This document shows, piece after piece, positions 1 through 8,836 of a stretch of DNA of 64,000 nt. A program made the position numbers and the translations under genes. The stretch is from Neobacillus drentensis NBRC 102427 (GTDB taxonomy: Bacteria > Bacillota > Bacilli > Bacillales > Cytobacillaceae), in the NCBI RefSeq assembly GCF_001591445.1, contig NZ_BCUX01000011.1, positions 62,001 through 126,000 of the forward strand, in the 5' to 3' direction. Within the stretch, counting starts at the first letter, position 1; each line of letters opens with the position of its first letter. The notes beneath the pieces are model-generated. The model did not search any database. It was given only the letters and a program-made list of their open reading frames with translations, and was not told where the DNA came from.

Positions 1-29
1 AAACGCAGCACTACCCTTTTTTTGCACGC

Positions 30-82
30 AAAAAAGGACATAGAAGGGTAGCTCAGAAGCTTTCATCTACCCTTCTCTGTCC
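30..82 (-). terminator. Riboswitch expression-platform terminator
   Basis: On the minus strand a 16-nt stem (82-67 with 51-36, one mismatch) is followed by six U residues (35-30). The upstream arm overlaps the end of the second glycine aptamer, so aptamer folding and terminator folding are mutually exclusive. Confidence 0.8.
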
Positions 83-268
83 TTTTACCTGAGAGTTTAA
101 GTTCCGTTTAAGAACCTTCCCCTTTGGTGGCGTAAACTGTATACGCGCTCTCCAGAGTTGCGTCCAATCGTGGTACCATCTACCTGAGAGATTTGTTCCA
201 AGGGTCTTTTTGGAACTTGCTCCTTCGGTGGCGTGTAATCTTGCACTCTCCCACAACCATCATCCGCT
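30..268 (-). ncRNA. Tandem glycine riboswitch, target gene off the left edge
   Basis: Read on the minus strand, two glycine aptamers follow each other: the first opens with the GGGAGAG box near 253-247 and closes with the CTCTCAGG box near 190; the second opens with GGAGAGCG near 155-148 and closes with CTCTCAGG near 96-89. This arrangement matches the known gcvT-type tandem glycine riboswitch. The 3' strand of the last aptamer (67-82) can pair with 36-51 to form a terminator, so glycine binding should favour read-through. No gene starts inside the window downstream, so the regulated gene (glycine cleavage or transport is usual) lies beyond position 1. Confidence 0.9.
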
Positions 269-367
269 CATATTTTTTTATTATTTTTAGATTAATAGTT
301 ACTGACATCTAAGTCAAGCCTTTTTTGAAAACGGATACATTATTGTGTAAACTTCTCAAGCTGCCTC

Positions 368-1756
368 TTAATTTCCCGCTACTTTTCGATCATCTGCTTG
401 ATCAGCATAATCCGCCCTCTTGGTCATCATCTTATAGATCGCAATCAGCATGATAAACCAAACAGGTGTTACGAACAAGGCAACACGAGTGTCTTCCGCA
501 AGTGCAAGGACGACAAGCACGAACGCTAGGAAAACAAGGATCAAATAATTGGAAAATGGATAAAGAGGTAATTTAAATTTATTCACTTTCGCTAGATCTG
601 GTCTGGTTTTGCGGTATTTCAAATGGCTGATGACAATAATTCCCCAAATATAGATGAAACATACTGTAGAAATACTTGTGATCAGCGTAAATACTCCTTC
701 TGGCATAACATAGTTCAAAATAACAGCAATTAAAATGACAACAGTAGAAAAGAACAATGCATTGGAAGGTACTTGACGAGTTGTGAGTTTTCCAAATGGT
801 ACAGGTGCATTTTTATCTTTTGCAAGTGCGTATACCATCCGGCTAGTACTGAAAACGGCACTATTACAGGCCGAAGCAGCAGATGTTAGCACGACAAAAT
901 TGATGATACCAGCAGCTGCCGCAATCCCAACCGCCACGAATACTTGCACGAATGGGCTTTTCGCTGGATTGATGGCGTTCCACGGATAAATACTCATGAT
1001 GACAATAAGTGCGCCAATGTAGAAAATTAAAACTCGAATAGGGATATTATTGATGGCTTTTGGGATTACTCTTTCTGGGTCTTCTGTTTCACCTGCTGTA
1101 AGTCCGACAAGTTCAATGCCAACAAACGCAAACACGACCATCTGGAATGAGAGGATAAAACCATTCATACCATTTGGGAACATGCCGCCGTGGCCCCATA
1201 GATTCCCGAAACTGGATGCGCCGGAATCTGTCGAAAAGCCTTTAATAATCATAAATATTCCGATAATAATGAGGCCAACAATCGCAATGACTTTAATTAA
1301 TGCGAACCAGAATTCCATTTCGCCAAAAAGCTTTACAGTTGCAAGGTTCATGATTAACAAAACGACTAGTGCAATTAATCCTGGCATCCACTGAGGTACA
1401 CTCGGAAACCAAAACTGAGTATAGAGACCAACAGCTGTTAAATCCGCCATTGCAATTGAAATCCAGCAAAACCAGTAGGTCCAGCCTGTAATAAATGCTG
1501 CCATATTACCTATATAGTCTCTTACAAAGTCAACAAAAGAATGATATTTCAAATTGGATAAAAGCAGTTCTCCAAGTGCGCGCATGATTAAAAAGCAAAT
1601 GACACCTGTAATTAGATAAGCAAATAATATCGATGGTCCTGCGAGATGAATTGATTTACCTGCTCCTAGAAAAAGTCCCGTTCCAATTGCCCCGCCAATA
1701 GCGATTAATTGTACGTGCCTGTTTTTTAGACCCCTCGACAATGTTTGTTCCTGCAT
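368..1756 (-). CDS. cycA: Glycine/D-serine/D-alanine APC-family permease (CycA)
   Basis: A 462-residue inner-membrane amino acid:H+ symporter with about 12 hydrophobic segments. It resembles Escherichia coli CycA as I remember it along its whole length: the N-terminal NRHIQLIAIGGAIGTGLF-type signature (residues 12-30), the GWTYWFCW stretch near 91-98, NLATVKLFGEMEFWFA near 137-152 and the FAFVGIELVG motif near 209-218. Start ATG follows GGGGG at normal spacing. A tandem glycine riboswitch and a cre-like site lie in its leader, which strongly supports glycine as a substrate. It is transcribed alone, between two glycine riboswitches. Confidence 0.9.
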   Translation of the reverse strand: MQEQTLSRGLKNRHVQLIAIGGAIGTGLFLGAGKSIHLAGPSILFAYLITGVICFLIMRALGELLLSNLKYHSFVDFVRDYIGNMAAFITGWTYWFCWISIAMADLTAVGLYTQFWFPSVPQWMPGLIALVVLLIMNLATVKLFGEMEFWFALIKVIAIVGLIIIGIFMIIKGFSTDSGASSFGNLWGHGGMFPNGMNGFILSFQMVVFAFVGIELVGLTAGETEDPERVIPKAINNIPIRVLIFYIGALIVIMSIYPWNAINPAKSPFVQVFVAVGIAAAAGIINFVVLTSAASACNSAVFSTSRMVYALAKDKNAPVPFGKLTTRQVPSNALFFSTVVILIAVILNYVMPEGVFTLITSISTVCFIYIWGIIVISHLKYRKTRPDLAKVNKFKLPLYPFSNYLILVFLAFVLVVLALAEDTRVALFVTPVWFIMLIAIYKMMTKRADYADQADDRKVAGN

Positions 1757-1893
1757 ATGAATTCCATCCCCCTACTCTCCCCGAGAATGCTTGCAATTGT
1801 TTGATGGTCTTAAATCAATAAGTCGTATGTAAAATCTATATTTGCAAATTGATCCCCGTGAAAGTTTAATATTTTATTCGTCAATTCGGCAGA

Positions 1894-1907
1894 AAAAAGC
1901 GCTTACA
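1894..1907 (-). promoter_or_regulatory. cre-like CcpA site in the cycA leader
   Basis: Minus strand TGTAAGCGCTTTTT fits the catabolite responsive element consensus (TGWAANCGNTNNCA) at all but the last two positions. It lies between the riboswitch terminator and the cycA start, where bound CcpA could block elongation. Motif match only. Confidence 0.4.
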
Positions 1908-2007
1908 TTTTGTGAAAAGGAAAAAATCAAGAGGACAATCATGATGGGAACCGATTATTAGTCTTGTTTTAACTCCTCCTTTATTATTTATTACTATTTT
2001 TCCCCGC

Positions 2008-2213
2008 ACAAAAAGGACAAAGAAAAATAGGTTAATTCCTATTCTTCTCTGTCCTTTTACCTGAGAGTATAACTCCTTTGGTGGCACATGGCTCTCTCCA
2101 GAGACGCGTCCTATTGTAGTCCTTTTACCTGAGAGATTGAACCCAATTCTTTAGGTTTTGCTCCTTCGGTGCTAAACAATACGTTTAGTCTCTCCCACAA
2201 TACTCATCCGCAA
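2008..2213 (-). ncRNA. Tandem glycine riboswitch controlling cycA
   Basis: On the minus strand the first aptamer begins near 2213 (GGATGAGTATTGTGGGAGAG-like opening) and ends with CTCTCAGG near 2132; the second begins with GGAGAGAGCC near 2101-2092 and ends with CTCTCAGG near 2068. Both carry the CCACCAAAGGAG/CACCGAAGGAGC-type internal box of glycine aptamers. The final GGACAGAG can pair either within the aptamer or with the terminator arm downstream. The next gene in this direction is the CycA-like permease, a sensible glycine target. No gene is visible between this element and position 2414. Confidence 0.92.
2010..2054 (-). terminator. cycA riboswitch terminator
   Basis: A 17-nt stem, 2054-2038 pairing with 2031-2015 with two mismatches, and a run of U residues at 2014-2010 on the minus strand. 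The 5' arm overlaps the last aptamer, the usual design of a glycine ON switch. Confidence 0.85.
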
Positions 2214-2413
2214 TTATGAATCTAATTAAATCCTATTCTATCGGATGAGTGATGTCAAATGAATTTTCTGAATTAAAGTATTATTTCGATTTATAGAAAT
2301 ACAATTGGCGTCTAAATAGACACTTTTTCGTCACAATTTAAAACTTTTGTGTGCTTTCAACTCTTATTTATAGGTTAATCCAAAGTCAAATGGCTCTTCG
2401 AACTTTATGGGGT

Positions 2414-3172
2414 TTATTGCGGTACTTTTTCAAGCGCTGATTTTCGAAACTCTGATGGTGAAAAGCCTGTAAGCCTCTTAAAGTTGTTACTAAAATAAGC
2501 CAAATCCGAGTATCCCACTCTCTCAGCAATCTCAGACATTCGTAAGCTTGTATTTAGTAACAAACGTTTGCTTTCTTCAATTCGCAGCTCGGTAATATAA
2601 TCGACAAACTTTTTATTTAGCTGTTGTTTAAATAATTGACTAAGATAACTGTGATTCATATGGACAAACTCTGCTGCATCTTTCAGAGTAATTTGGTCTA
2701 ATGGTGTGGTTTCTATATAATGCAAAACCTTTTCAATCGTTGAGAAAGGAAGATTTTCATCCTCATTTTTTGGAGTATTCCTTTTTGTCTCTTCTTGTGA
2801 TTTCATTTCCAGCCACTTTTCAAGACAAACTTTTAACTCGGTTTCCTCTACTGGTTTAAGAAGGTAATCGGTTACCCCAGTTCGAATCGCTTGCTGAACA
2901 AATTGAAACTCGTCATGAACACTAATGACAATGACATCCTGATTCTTCTTCAAATGACTCAATTCTTTTACTAACGAAAGCCCGTCCATTATGGGCATTC
3001 GAATATCTGTTATCACTAAATCTGCATCATTTTGCTTAATCCAATCAAGTGCTTCTAATCCATTTTCACATTCGTGGACCACATGTAATGGAAGGTTCAA
3101 CTTATTTATCGTCCACTTAAGAGCTGTTCGAACCCATCTCTCATCATCAACCAACAAGATATTTTTCTTCAT
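2414..3172 (-). CDS. YesN/AraC-type response regulator
   Basis: 252 residues: an N-terminal receiver domain (about 3-120; acidic DD pair at residues 10-11, phosphoacceptor Asp in ITDIRMP near 57, conserved Lys in LLKPVEE near 106) and a C-terminal AraC double helix-turn-helix (about 145-245, ending in the YFSNNFKRLTGFSPSEFR signature). Its ATG overlaps the stop codon of the upstream sensor kinase by four bases, so the two are co-translated. It is the last gene of the TRAP transporter cluster and most likely activates that transporter in response to its substrate. Confidence 0.9.
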   Translation of the reverse strand: MKKNILLVDDERWVRTALKWTINKLNLPLHVVHECENGLEALDWIKQNDADLVITDIRMPIMDGLSLVKELSHLKKNQDVIVISVHDEFQFVQQAIRTGVTDYLLKPVEETELKVCLEKWLEMKSQEETKRNTPKNEDENLPFSTIEKVLHYIETTPLDQITLKDAAEFVHMNHSYLSQLFKQQLNKKFVDYITELRIEESKRLLLNTSLRMSEIAERVGYSDLAYFSNNFKRLTGFSPSEFRKSALEKVPQ

Positions 3173-4986
3173 TCTTTCTCCCCCTCCACATAATGATCTA
3201 GAATTGGTAAATGGATCAAGATCTCCGTTCCTGAACCCGGTTCACTTTGTATGGTTATTCCATATTCTGCTCCAAACAAATAATGAATTCTTTGATTTAC
3301 GTTGACTATTCCTATATTTTCACCATCACTGGTGGTCGTGTTAAGAGCAATTCTTTTATTGACCGTTTCTAAAATACTTTCCTCTATTCCTTTACCGGTA
3401 TCGAAAATCCGAATAACAAAGGAAGACTCAGATTGACGGTAAACTGATATCATAATTTTTAATTTTCTAGTTGTAGAACCATAACCGTGAACAAAGCAAT
3501 TCTCCACTATTGGCTGCAATGAAAACTTTACCACCTTTAGTTCCATGACCCAGTGCGGGATATCAAACATATACTCAAAACGGTCGTCAAAGCGAAACTT
3601 TTGAATCTGCAGATACATTTCACAAAAATTCATTTCTTCTCTAAAACTCACGGTAGATGAATGATTATTAAGATTATACCGGAGTAGTTTTCCAAGTGCG
3701 TATGACATGGTTGCAATATTTTCCTGATTTTGTTCCAATGCCATTCCCCTAATCGTTTCAAGAGAATTGTATAAAAAGTGGGGATTCATTTGTGATTGGA
3801 GCATTTTTAATTCCACTTCTTTTTGTTTAAGTGACATCTCTGCTTCCCTTAACTTAGAAATGTATACCTCTTCAAGTAGATGGGATAGTTTCTCCACTGT
3901 ATTATTAAAACCAGCAGTCAATTGTCCGATTTCATCATTTGAAGCCACTCGAACTCTGCCATCTAATTTTCCAATTTCAACTTCTTTCATGAAATGCTGG
4001 AGTCGGCGGATTGGCCGAATGATGCTTGTAGCGAACCCGAAACCAATCAAATAGGCAATAATAAGAGACACAAAAATGGTTAAAGATATCGCTTTTTCAA
4101 TTTGAATAATCCCGCCCGTTAAATCACGGTAGGGGACTGCCGATAGAAACCTCCAACCGAGGTTTTGAGAGAAAGTATAGGTAACAAAATCTTTTCGTTC
4201 ATTTTCTAAAATTTCCGTGCTGTTTCCTTCTTTTTTTAAGTTTAAAAGTTGTTTGAATTCAACCCTTTTCCCGAGTTTCAAGTAGTCAGGATGGTATACA
4301 TAATGTCCGTTCGCATCTAAAATGAAAAAATAGCCATTTTTACTAATGGTTACTTTGTTAGAAATTTCTTCTATTCTCCTGAAATTGATATCAATAATAA
4401 GCATGCCTACAGGTAAGAGAGTCTGGGGGTTATAGAGTCTCCTTACAAGTGAAATGACAGGCTGTTCCTTATTTTCTAATTTTAGTTTTCTCGTTACTAA
4501 CATACTCATCCCATTTAATGGGACTGACGAATACCAATATTCCTCTTTCATTTTCATCGCTGGGTAGAAATTTCTTTTTCCTAAAGTATCGATAACCTGA
4601 TCGTTATCAAGGATGATCGTAATATTAGAGATATCTGCTCGCGAATACTCTGCTTCTTTTAAGGTGTTACGAGTTTGTTCAATAAAGATGTCCTTATTTT
4701 CTGACGATTTTAATTTCAACAGACTTGATACATCAGGAGAGTTGATAAGTTTAAGGCTGGTAATCTCAAAATCTTGTAAATAATATTCGATATGTGACTC
4801 TACTTGATCAATAACTTGGCCGCTCGATTGTCTAAGGACATTTTCGAGTTCTACCGCTGAACGATAATATGAAATAACCCCAACTGAAAGGACTGGAAGA
4901 ATAACCAGAAAACTGGAGAATACGACAAGCTTTAACATCAATGATTGATTTTTTAATAGAATGTATCGTTCAAGGAATTCTGCCAT
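3169..4986 (-). CDS. YesM-type sensor histidine kinase
   Basis: About 605 residues. A membrane segment near residues 15-37, a long extracytoplasmic sensor (about 38-285, dCache-like), a second membrane segment (about 290-312), HAMP (about 312-370), the His_kinase domain with QMNPHFLYNSLETIR around the phosphoacceptor His, and an HATPase domain with the N-box ENCFVHG. This is the architecture of YesM/LytS-type kinases. ATG at 4986 is preferred because GTGGAG lies just upstream; an in-frame ATG at 5007 is possible. It is co-transcribed with the response regulator and lies downstream of dctP, so its ligand is probably the TRAP substrate. Confidence 0.88.
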   Translation of the reverse strand: MAEFLERYILLKNQSLMLKLVVFSSFLVILPVLSVGVISYYRSAVELENVLRQSSGQVIDQVESHIEYYLQDFEITSLKLINSPDVSSLLKLKSSENKDIFIEQTRNTLKEAEYSRADISNITIILDNDQVIDTLGKRNFYPAMKMKEEYWYSSVPLNGMSMLVTRKLKLENKEQPVISLVRRLYNPQTLLPVGMLIIDINFRRIEEISNKVTISKNGYFFILDANGHYVYHPDYLKLGKRVEFKQLLNLKKEGNSTEILENERKDFVTYTFSQNLGWRFLSAVPYRDLTGGIIQIEKAISLTIFVSLIIAYLIGFGFATSIIRPIRRLQHFMKEVEIGKLDGRVRVASNDEIGQLTAGFNNTVEKLSHLLEEVYISKLREAEMSLKQKEVELKMLQSQMNPHFLYNSLETIRGMALEQNQENIATMSYALGKLLRYNLNNHSSTVSFREEMNFCEMYLQIQKFRFDDRFEYMFDIPHWVMELKVVKFSLQPIVENCFVHGYGSTTRKLKIMISVYRQSESSFVIRIFDTGKGIEESILETVNKRIALNTTTSDGENIGIVNVNQRIHYLFGAEYGITIQSEPGSGTEILIHLPILDHYVEGEKE

Positions 4987-5054
4987 TTTTCTCCACCAGA
5001 TCATCATCGTTGCTATTCATCCTATCTATTAGTAATTTTTTAAACAGAAAAGAC

Positions 5055-5092
5055 CTAGCTGGTAAATGGATATATTCACCAACTAGGCTTAC
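5055..5092 (-). terminator. Partial terminator between dctP and the kinase gene
   Basis: Minus-strand stem CCTAGTTGGT / ACCAGCTAGG with a short loop and a following TCTTTTC. It sits between the transporter genes and the two-component genes and could lower kinase/regulator transcription relative to the transporter. Confidence 0.55.
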
Positions 5093-5105
5093 TGCCAGCT
5101 ATTGA

Positions 5106-6131
5106 TTATGGACGTGCTTTTTCAATGGCATCCATTACTTCTTTATAATCTTTTGAGTATTTATCAACCATGGATTTAACAGCGTCTTTCCATGGTGTAA
5201 TATCATCAACCTCAGTGAATGTCACTCCGGCATCTTTCAGTTTCTTAGTTGAACGCTCTTCCCACTTATCCCATTCTTCCCTTTGAGCTTGAACGGAATC
5301 AAGTGCTGCTTGTTTAACAATCTTTTGGTCTTTTTCTGAAAGCTTATCCCATGCTGCTTTACTAATAAGCAGGACTTCAGGGATTCGTTGATGATGGTCT
5401 AAAATAAAGTTTTTAGCTTCTTGATAATGGTTGGAAGAGTCTAAACTTGGAATGTTATTTTCAGCACCATCAATAATTCCTGTTTGTAGGGCACTAAATA
5501 CTTCTCCATATGGCATTGGTGTTGCGCTAGCTCCAAGAGCCGCCATGAAGTCAATATTGATTTTACTCTGCTGCACACGGATTTTTTGCCCTTTTAAGTC
5601 TTTTACACCTTTTAGTGGTTTAGTAGAATAAAAACTACGTGAACCTGAATCGTAATAAGCAAGCCCTTTCATTTTTGACTGTTCTAAACCATCTAACAGC
5701 TTGGTTCCCATCTCACCATTAAGGAAATTCCATAAATGTTCTTCACTTTCGAATACATATGGGAGTCCTAGTGCAGTGAATTGATCATTGAATTCAGCAA
5801 GCGGACTGGAATTGATTCTAGTGAACTCAATTGCTCCAAGCTGAACCTGTTCCAACACGGATTTTTCATCCCCTAATTGTGCAGATGGAAATACTTCAAT
5901 TTTAATGCGTCCCTTTGTTCTTTCTTCAACCAATTCGGCAAACTTTTTGTCGCCAACCACAGTTGGATAATCCGGCGGCTGATTATCTGCCAAGCGGAAG
6001 GTATACTTTGCTTCCTCTGCTTTCGATCCACCATCTTTTGTCCCTGTCGTTGCCTCTTTTCCACAGGCAGCTAAGATACTACCCATTAAAAGCGTTGCTG
6101 CAAGAATTCCTGTGATTTTTTTCTTCTTCAT
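5106..6131 (-). CDS. dctP: TRAP transporter solute-binding lipoprotein
   Basis: 341 residues. A lipoprotein signal with the lipobox LAAC (Cys near residue 23) anchors it outside the membrane. The mature part is a DctP-family TRAP binding protein: RLADNQPPDYPTV near the start, the central Arg-containing KIRVQQSKI segment around residue 185 that normally contacts the substrate carboxylate, and GAENNIPS near residue 223. Start has AGGAGGG upstream. It is downstream of dctQ and dctM in one operon. The carboxylate bound cannot be told from sequence alone. Confidence 0.92.
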   Translation of the reverse strand: MKKKKITGILAATLLMGSILAACGKEATTGTKDGGSKAEEAKYTFRLADNQPPDYPTVVGDKKFAELVEERTKGRIKIEVFPSAQLGDEKSVLEQVQLGAIEFTRINSSPLAEFNDQFTALGLPYVFESEEHLWNFLNGEMGTKLLDGLEQSKMKGLAYYDSGSRSFYSTKPLKGVKDLKGQKIRVQQSKINIDFMAALGASATPMPYGEVFSALQTGIIDGAENNIPSLDSSNHYQEAKNFILDHHQRIPEVLLISKAAWDKLSEKDQKIVKQAALDSVQAQREEWDKWEERSTKKLKDAGVTFTEVDDITPWKDAVKSMVDKYSKDYKEVMDAIEKARP

Positions 6132-6182
6132 TCTCTGTAACCCTCCTTAAAAATTGTTATTTTATTTTCACCTTTCCTTCGG

Positions 6183-7478
6183 TTACTTGACTAACATATT
6201 GGGAAGCCAAAGGACTACCTCAGGAATATAGGTAATAACCAACAGAACAATTAGTAACGCGTAGAAAAATGGCATCATCGCTTTTGTCCCTTGTTGTATC
6301 GAGACCTTTCCTATCGCACATCCGACGAACAAAACGGTTCCTACCGGAGGCGTTAATAGGCCAATTCCAGCATTTAAAATGAGGACGATCCCAAAGTGGA
6401 CTGGATCCATTCCAAAGCTGGTTACAACTGGAAGGAGAATGGGTGTCATAATTAAAATCATTGGCGCCATGTCCATTGGTGCTCCAAGGAGCAGCAACAA
6501 AATATTAATTATTAATAGAATAATGATTGGATTATCAGATACACTTAAAAATAAATTAGTTACCATGGCTGGTATTTTCAAATAAGCTAAGATCCAGCCA
6601 AATGAAGCAGATGCGGCTATTAGGAAAAATACCATCGAAACCGTTCTCATCGTGCGAGTTAATATTTTCCATATATTAGAGAACTTTGCTTCCCGATAGA
6701 CAACAAACGCTAGAATAAAAGAATACAAACAAGCTAATGCCCCAGATTCCGTTGCTGTAAACCAGCCACTCAAGATCCCGCCCAAAATAATGACCGCTGG
6801 GCTTAAGGATAATAGTCCATGGAAAAGGATACCGGTTCTTTCTGATTTTGGAACGGGGTCCGCTTTTTGGTAGCCTCTTTTTCTGGCAATAATGTAACCC
6901 GTGATCATTAAGGAAATTAACATAATAAATCCAGGAACAATACCAGCCATAAATAAACTGGCGATGGAAACACCACCTGCAGCTAAGGAATATAAAACAA
7001 GATTATGACTAGGAGGAACTACAACACCTTGAATCGCTGATGCAATCGTTACACCGACCGCATAGTCTGCTTCGTACCCCTTCTTTTTCATCATCGGAAT
7101 CATAACAGACCCAACTGAAGAAACATCGGCGACGGCAGAACCAGAGATATTTCCAAAAAACAATGCTGCTACACTGTTAACCATAGCGAGCCCCCCACGA
7201 ACTCTTCCGACCATTAAACTTGCCAGATTCACAATTCGAGTTGCAAGGCCCCCTTCACTCATAATTTGTCCAGTTAAAATAAAGAACGGTATCGCAAGTA
7301 AAGAAAAGGAATTCATTCCTTGGATCATTTGCTGGCCCACTACCGGAAGAGGTATACCGAGATAAATTACCGTCATTAATGACGATGCGATAAGCGTAAG
7401 GGCAATGGGAAAACGAAGTAATATTAATAGGACAAAGCTTGAAAGTAAGATGATAATCCCAATTGTGTTGCTTTCCAA
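6183..7478 (-). CDS. dctM: TRAP transporter large permease
   Basis: 431 residues, about 12 hydrophobic helices, DctM family. It forms the Na+-driven translocation channel with DctQ. Visible family features are NISGSAVADVSSVGSVMIPMM near residues 115-134 and the GAPMDMAPMILIMTPIL re-entrant region near 330-346. TTG start at 7478 lies two bases after the dctQ stop and is served by GAGGAGGG within the dctQ end. Confidence 0.93.
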   Translation of the reverse strand: MESNTIGIIILLSSFVLLILLRFPIALTLIASSLMTVIYLGIPLPVVGQQMIQGMNSFSLLAIPFFILTGQIMSEGGLATRIVNLASLMVGRVRGGLAMVNSVAALFFGNISGSAVADVSSVGSVMIPMMKKKGYEADYAVGVTIASAIQGVVVPPSHNLVLYSLAAGGVSIASLFMAGIVPGFIMLISLMITGYIIARKRGYQKADPVPKSERTGILFHGLLSLSPAVIILGGILSGWFTATESGALACLYSFILAFVVYREAKFSNIWKILTRTMRTVSMVFFLIAASASFGWILAYLKIPAMVTNLFLSVSDNPIIILLIINILLLLLGAPMDMAPMILIMTPILLPVVTSFGMDPVHFGIVLILNAGIGLLTPPVGTVLFVGCAIGKVSIQQGTKAMMPFFYALLIVLLVITYIPEVVLWLPNMLVK

Positions 7479-7479
7479 G

Positions 7480-7977
7480 TTACATACCCTCCTCTATGTC
7501 ATTATGGCGAGTGGTGTTAACGTTAAAGAATTGCAAAAGTGAATAAACACAAATCATCACTCCGGTGACCGGCATCACCGCATAGGTGATACTACTTGGC
7601 CATTTTGTTGCTGGCAGGGTTGAATCCATCATCAATACCGTAAAGTCCCAACCCTGGATTACTAAGTATAGTCCGAAAGCAAAAACTGAGGCACTGATGA
7701 TTTTATCTAGCACCTTATTAAAACTTTTAGGAAATAGATTCGTGAAAGAATCAATTCCTAAATGGATATACTCTCGAAAGCCCACCGCAATGGCCATAAA
7801 AGCAAACCATGCTAGTAACAAAAGCGTAACTTCTTCTGACCAAAAGAAAACAAAATTGAATAATTTCCTGGTAAAAACTTGTGTTGTGACAACAAAAATC
7901 AATGCAAGTAACGAAATTAGAGTGAATTTTTCGAAAATAGTGTCGATGAATAAGCCTACTTTTTTGATTCCATTCAT
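7480..7977 (-). CDS. dctQ: TRAP transporter small permease
   Basis: 165 residues with four predicted membrane helices (about 15-37, 48-66, 88-108, 128-150), DctQ family. FWSEEVTLLLLAWFAF near residue 45 is the family signature. It is the first gene of the dctQMP operon, which runs on into the YesMN-type two-component genes. The start ATG has a GGGGGG ribosome binding site, and a cre-like site lies just upstream. Confidence 0.92.
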   Translation of the reverse strand: MNGIKKVGLFIDTIFEKFTLISLLALIFVVTTQVFTRKLFNFVFFWSEEVTLLLLAWFAFMAIAVGFREYIHLGIDSFTNLFPKSFNKVLDKIISASVFAFGLYLVIQGWDFTVLMMDSTLPATKWPSSITYAVMPVTGVMICVYSLLQFFNVNTTRHNDIEEGM

Positions 7978-7992
7978 TTGATTCCCCCCATT

Positions 7993-8006
7993 TGAAAACG
8001 TTTTCC
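7993..8006. promoter_or_regulatory. cre-like CcpA site before dctQ
   Basis: TGAAAACGTTTTCC is almost perfectly palindromic and matches the cre consensus except at the last base. It lies about 16 bases upstream of the dctQ ATG, downstream of any likely promoter, which suggests road-block repression of the TRAP operon by CcpA. Confidence 0.65.
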
Positions 8007-8230
8007 TGTTTTTTATTTTAAGGAATTTATGAATGTTTTTGAATGTCCTTTTTTTAGGATAATTTGTGATTTTTTTAGGTCGAATTTGAAATCTTTAAAA
8101 TATTGAAACCACTTACATGTTTTTGTAAGTTTAATAAACGAATAAAAGATATATTAAACTTACCATTTTAATAGTATTTCATCAACTCGATAAACCGTGG
8201 GACTAAGGGTACTTTGGAAAAAAAATCCGC

Positions 8231-8267
8231 TAAAAAAGAATGGCTTGAGAATACCTCCAGCCATTCT
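8231..8267 (-). terminator. Terminator of the DinB-family gene
   Basis: Inverted repeat AGAATGGCT (8237-8245) / AGCCATTCT (8259-8267) followed on the minus strand by six U residues (8236-8231). Confidence 0.8.
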
Positions 8268-8327
8268 TTCTATAAACCTTTGATTCCTTTTTGAATTTCT
8301 ATGCTTTTCCTTCTTTTACGTATTTTT

Positions 8328-8777
8328 TTATCTCTTAAATGTTATAAAGTCTACATTCACTGGTTCAAATTCATTTGCTCTCAGAAGAAGATTGATCTGT
8401 CCTCTGTGATATTGGCCATGTAGTGCAACATGTGTCAGGATGTCCCTTACCGAATTATTGAACTCTTTCCCTTTACTGTTCTTGTAAGACACGATTTGCT
8501 CGAACTTTGGAGTGGACAAACCAGATAGTAACTCGTTAAAGTTTTGATGATTTTGGTTAATCAGCTGCTCACATTCTTCTAAGTTGACCTCTGCCCAAAT
8601 AGGTAATTTTGAACTATCCAATCCCTTTAACCTTGTAAACCACACCTGTTCTGCCAGAAGGGTATGTGCAAACAAGTTGTAAACCTGTTTGTTCTCACCC
8701 TTGATAATTTGCAAATTTTTAAGAATTCGTTGATTAGCCCAATGTAAATGCTCAAACATATTTTTAATTGTTTCCAA
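8328..8777 (-). CDS. DinB-family protein
   Basis: 149 residues from a TTG start at 8777, chosen because AGGGGTGAT lies at ideal spacing; an upstream in-frame ATG at 8840 has no ribosome binding site and would run into the preceding gene. DinB four-helix fold with the likely metal-binding His triad: HTLLAEQVW near residue 38, and HVALHGQYHRGQIN near residues 121-130. DinB proteins are metal-dependent, often thiol-linked enzymes; the substrate is unknown. Confidence 0.8.
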   Translation of the reverse strand: METIKNMFEHLHWANQRILKNLQIIKGENKQVYNLFAHTLLAEQVWFTRLKGLDSSKLPIWAEVNLEECEQLINQNHQNFNELLSGLSTPKFEQIVSYKNSKGKEFNNSVRDILTHVALHGQYHRGQINLLLRANEFEPVNVDFITFKR

Positions 8778-8836
8778 GTGATCACCCCTATTAATAAACA
8801 ATATATATTTAAAAAAAGAATTTTTAGGATACACCC

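Larger units (their letters stand above)
7978..8327. other. Intergenic region between dctQ and the DinB gene
   Basis: AT-rich. It holds the dctQ promoter region and cre-like box at the low end and the terminator of the DinB gene at 8231-8267. Nothing else was recognised. Confidence 0.6.
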
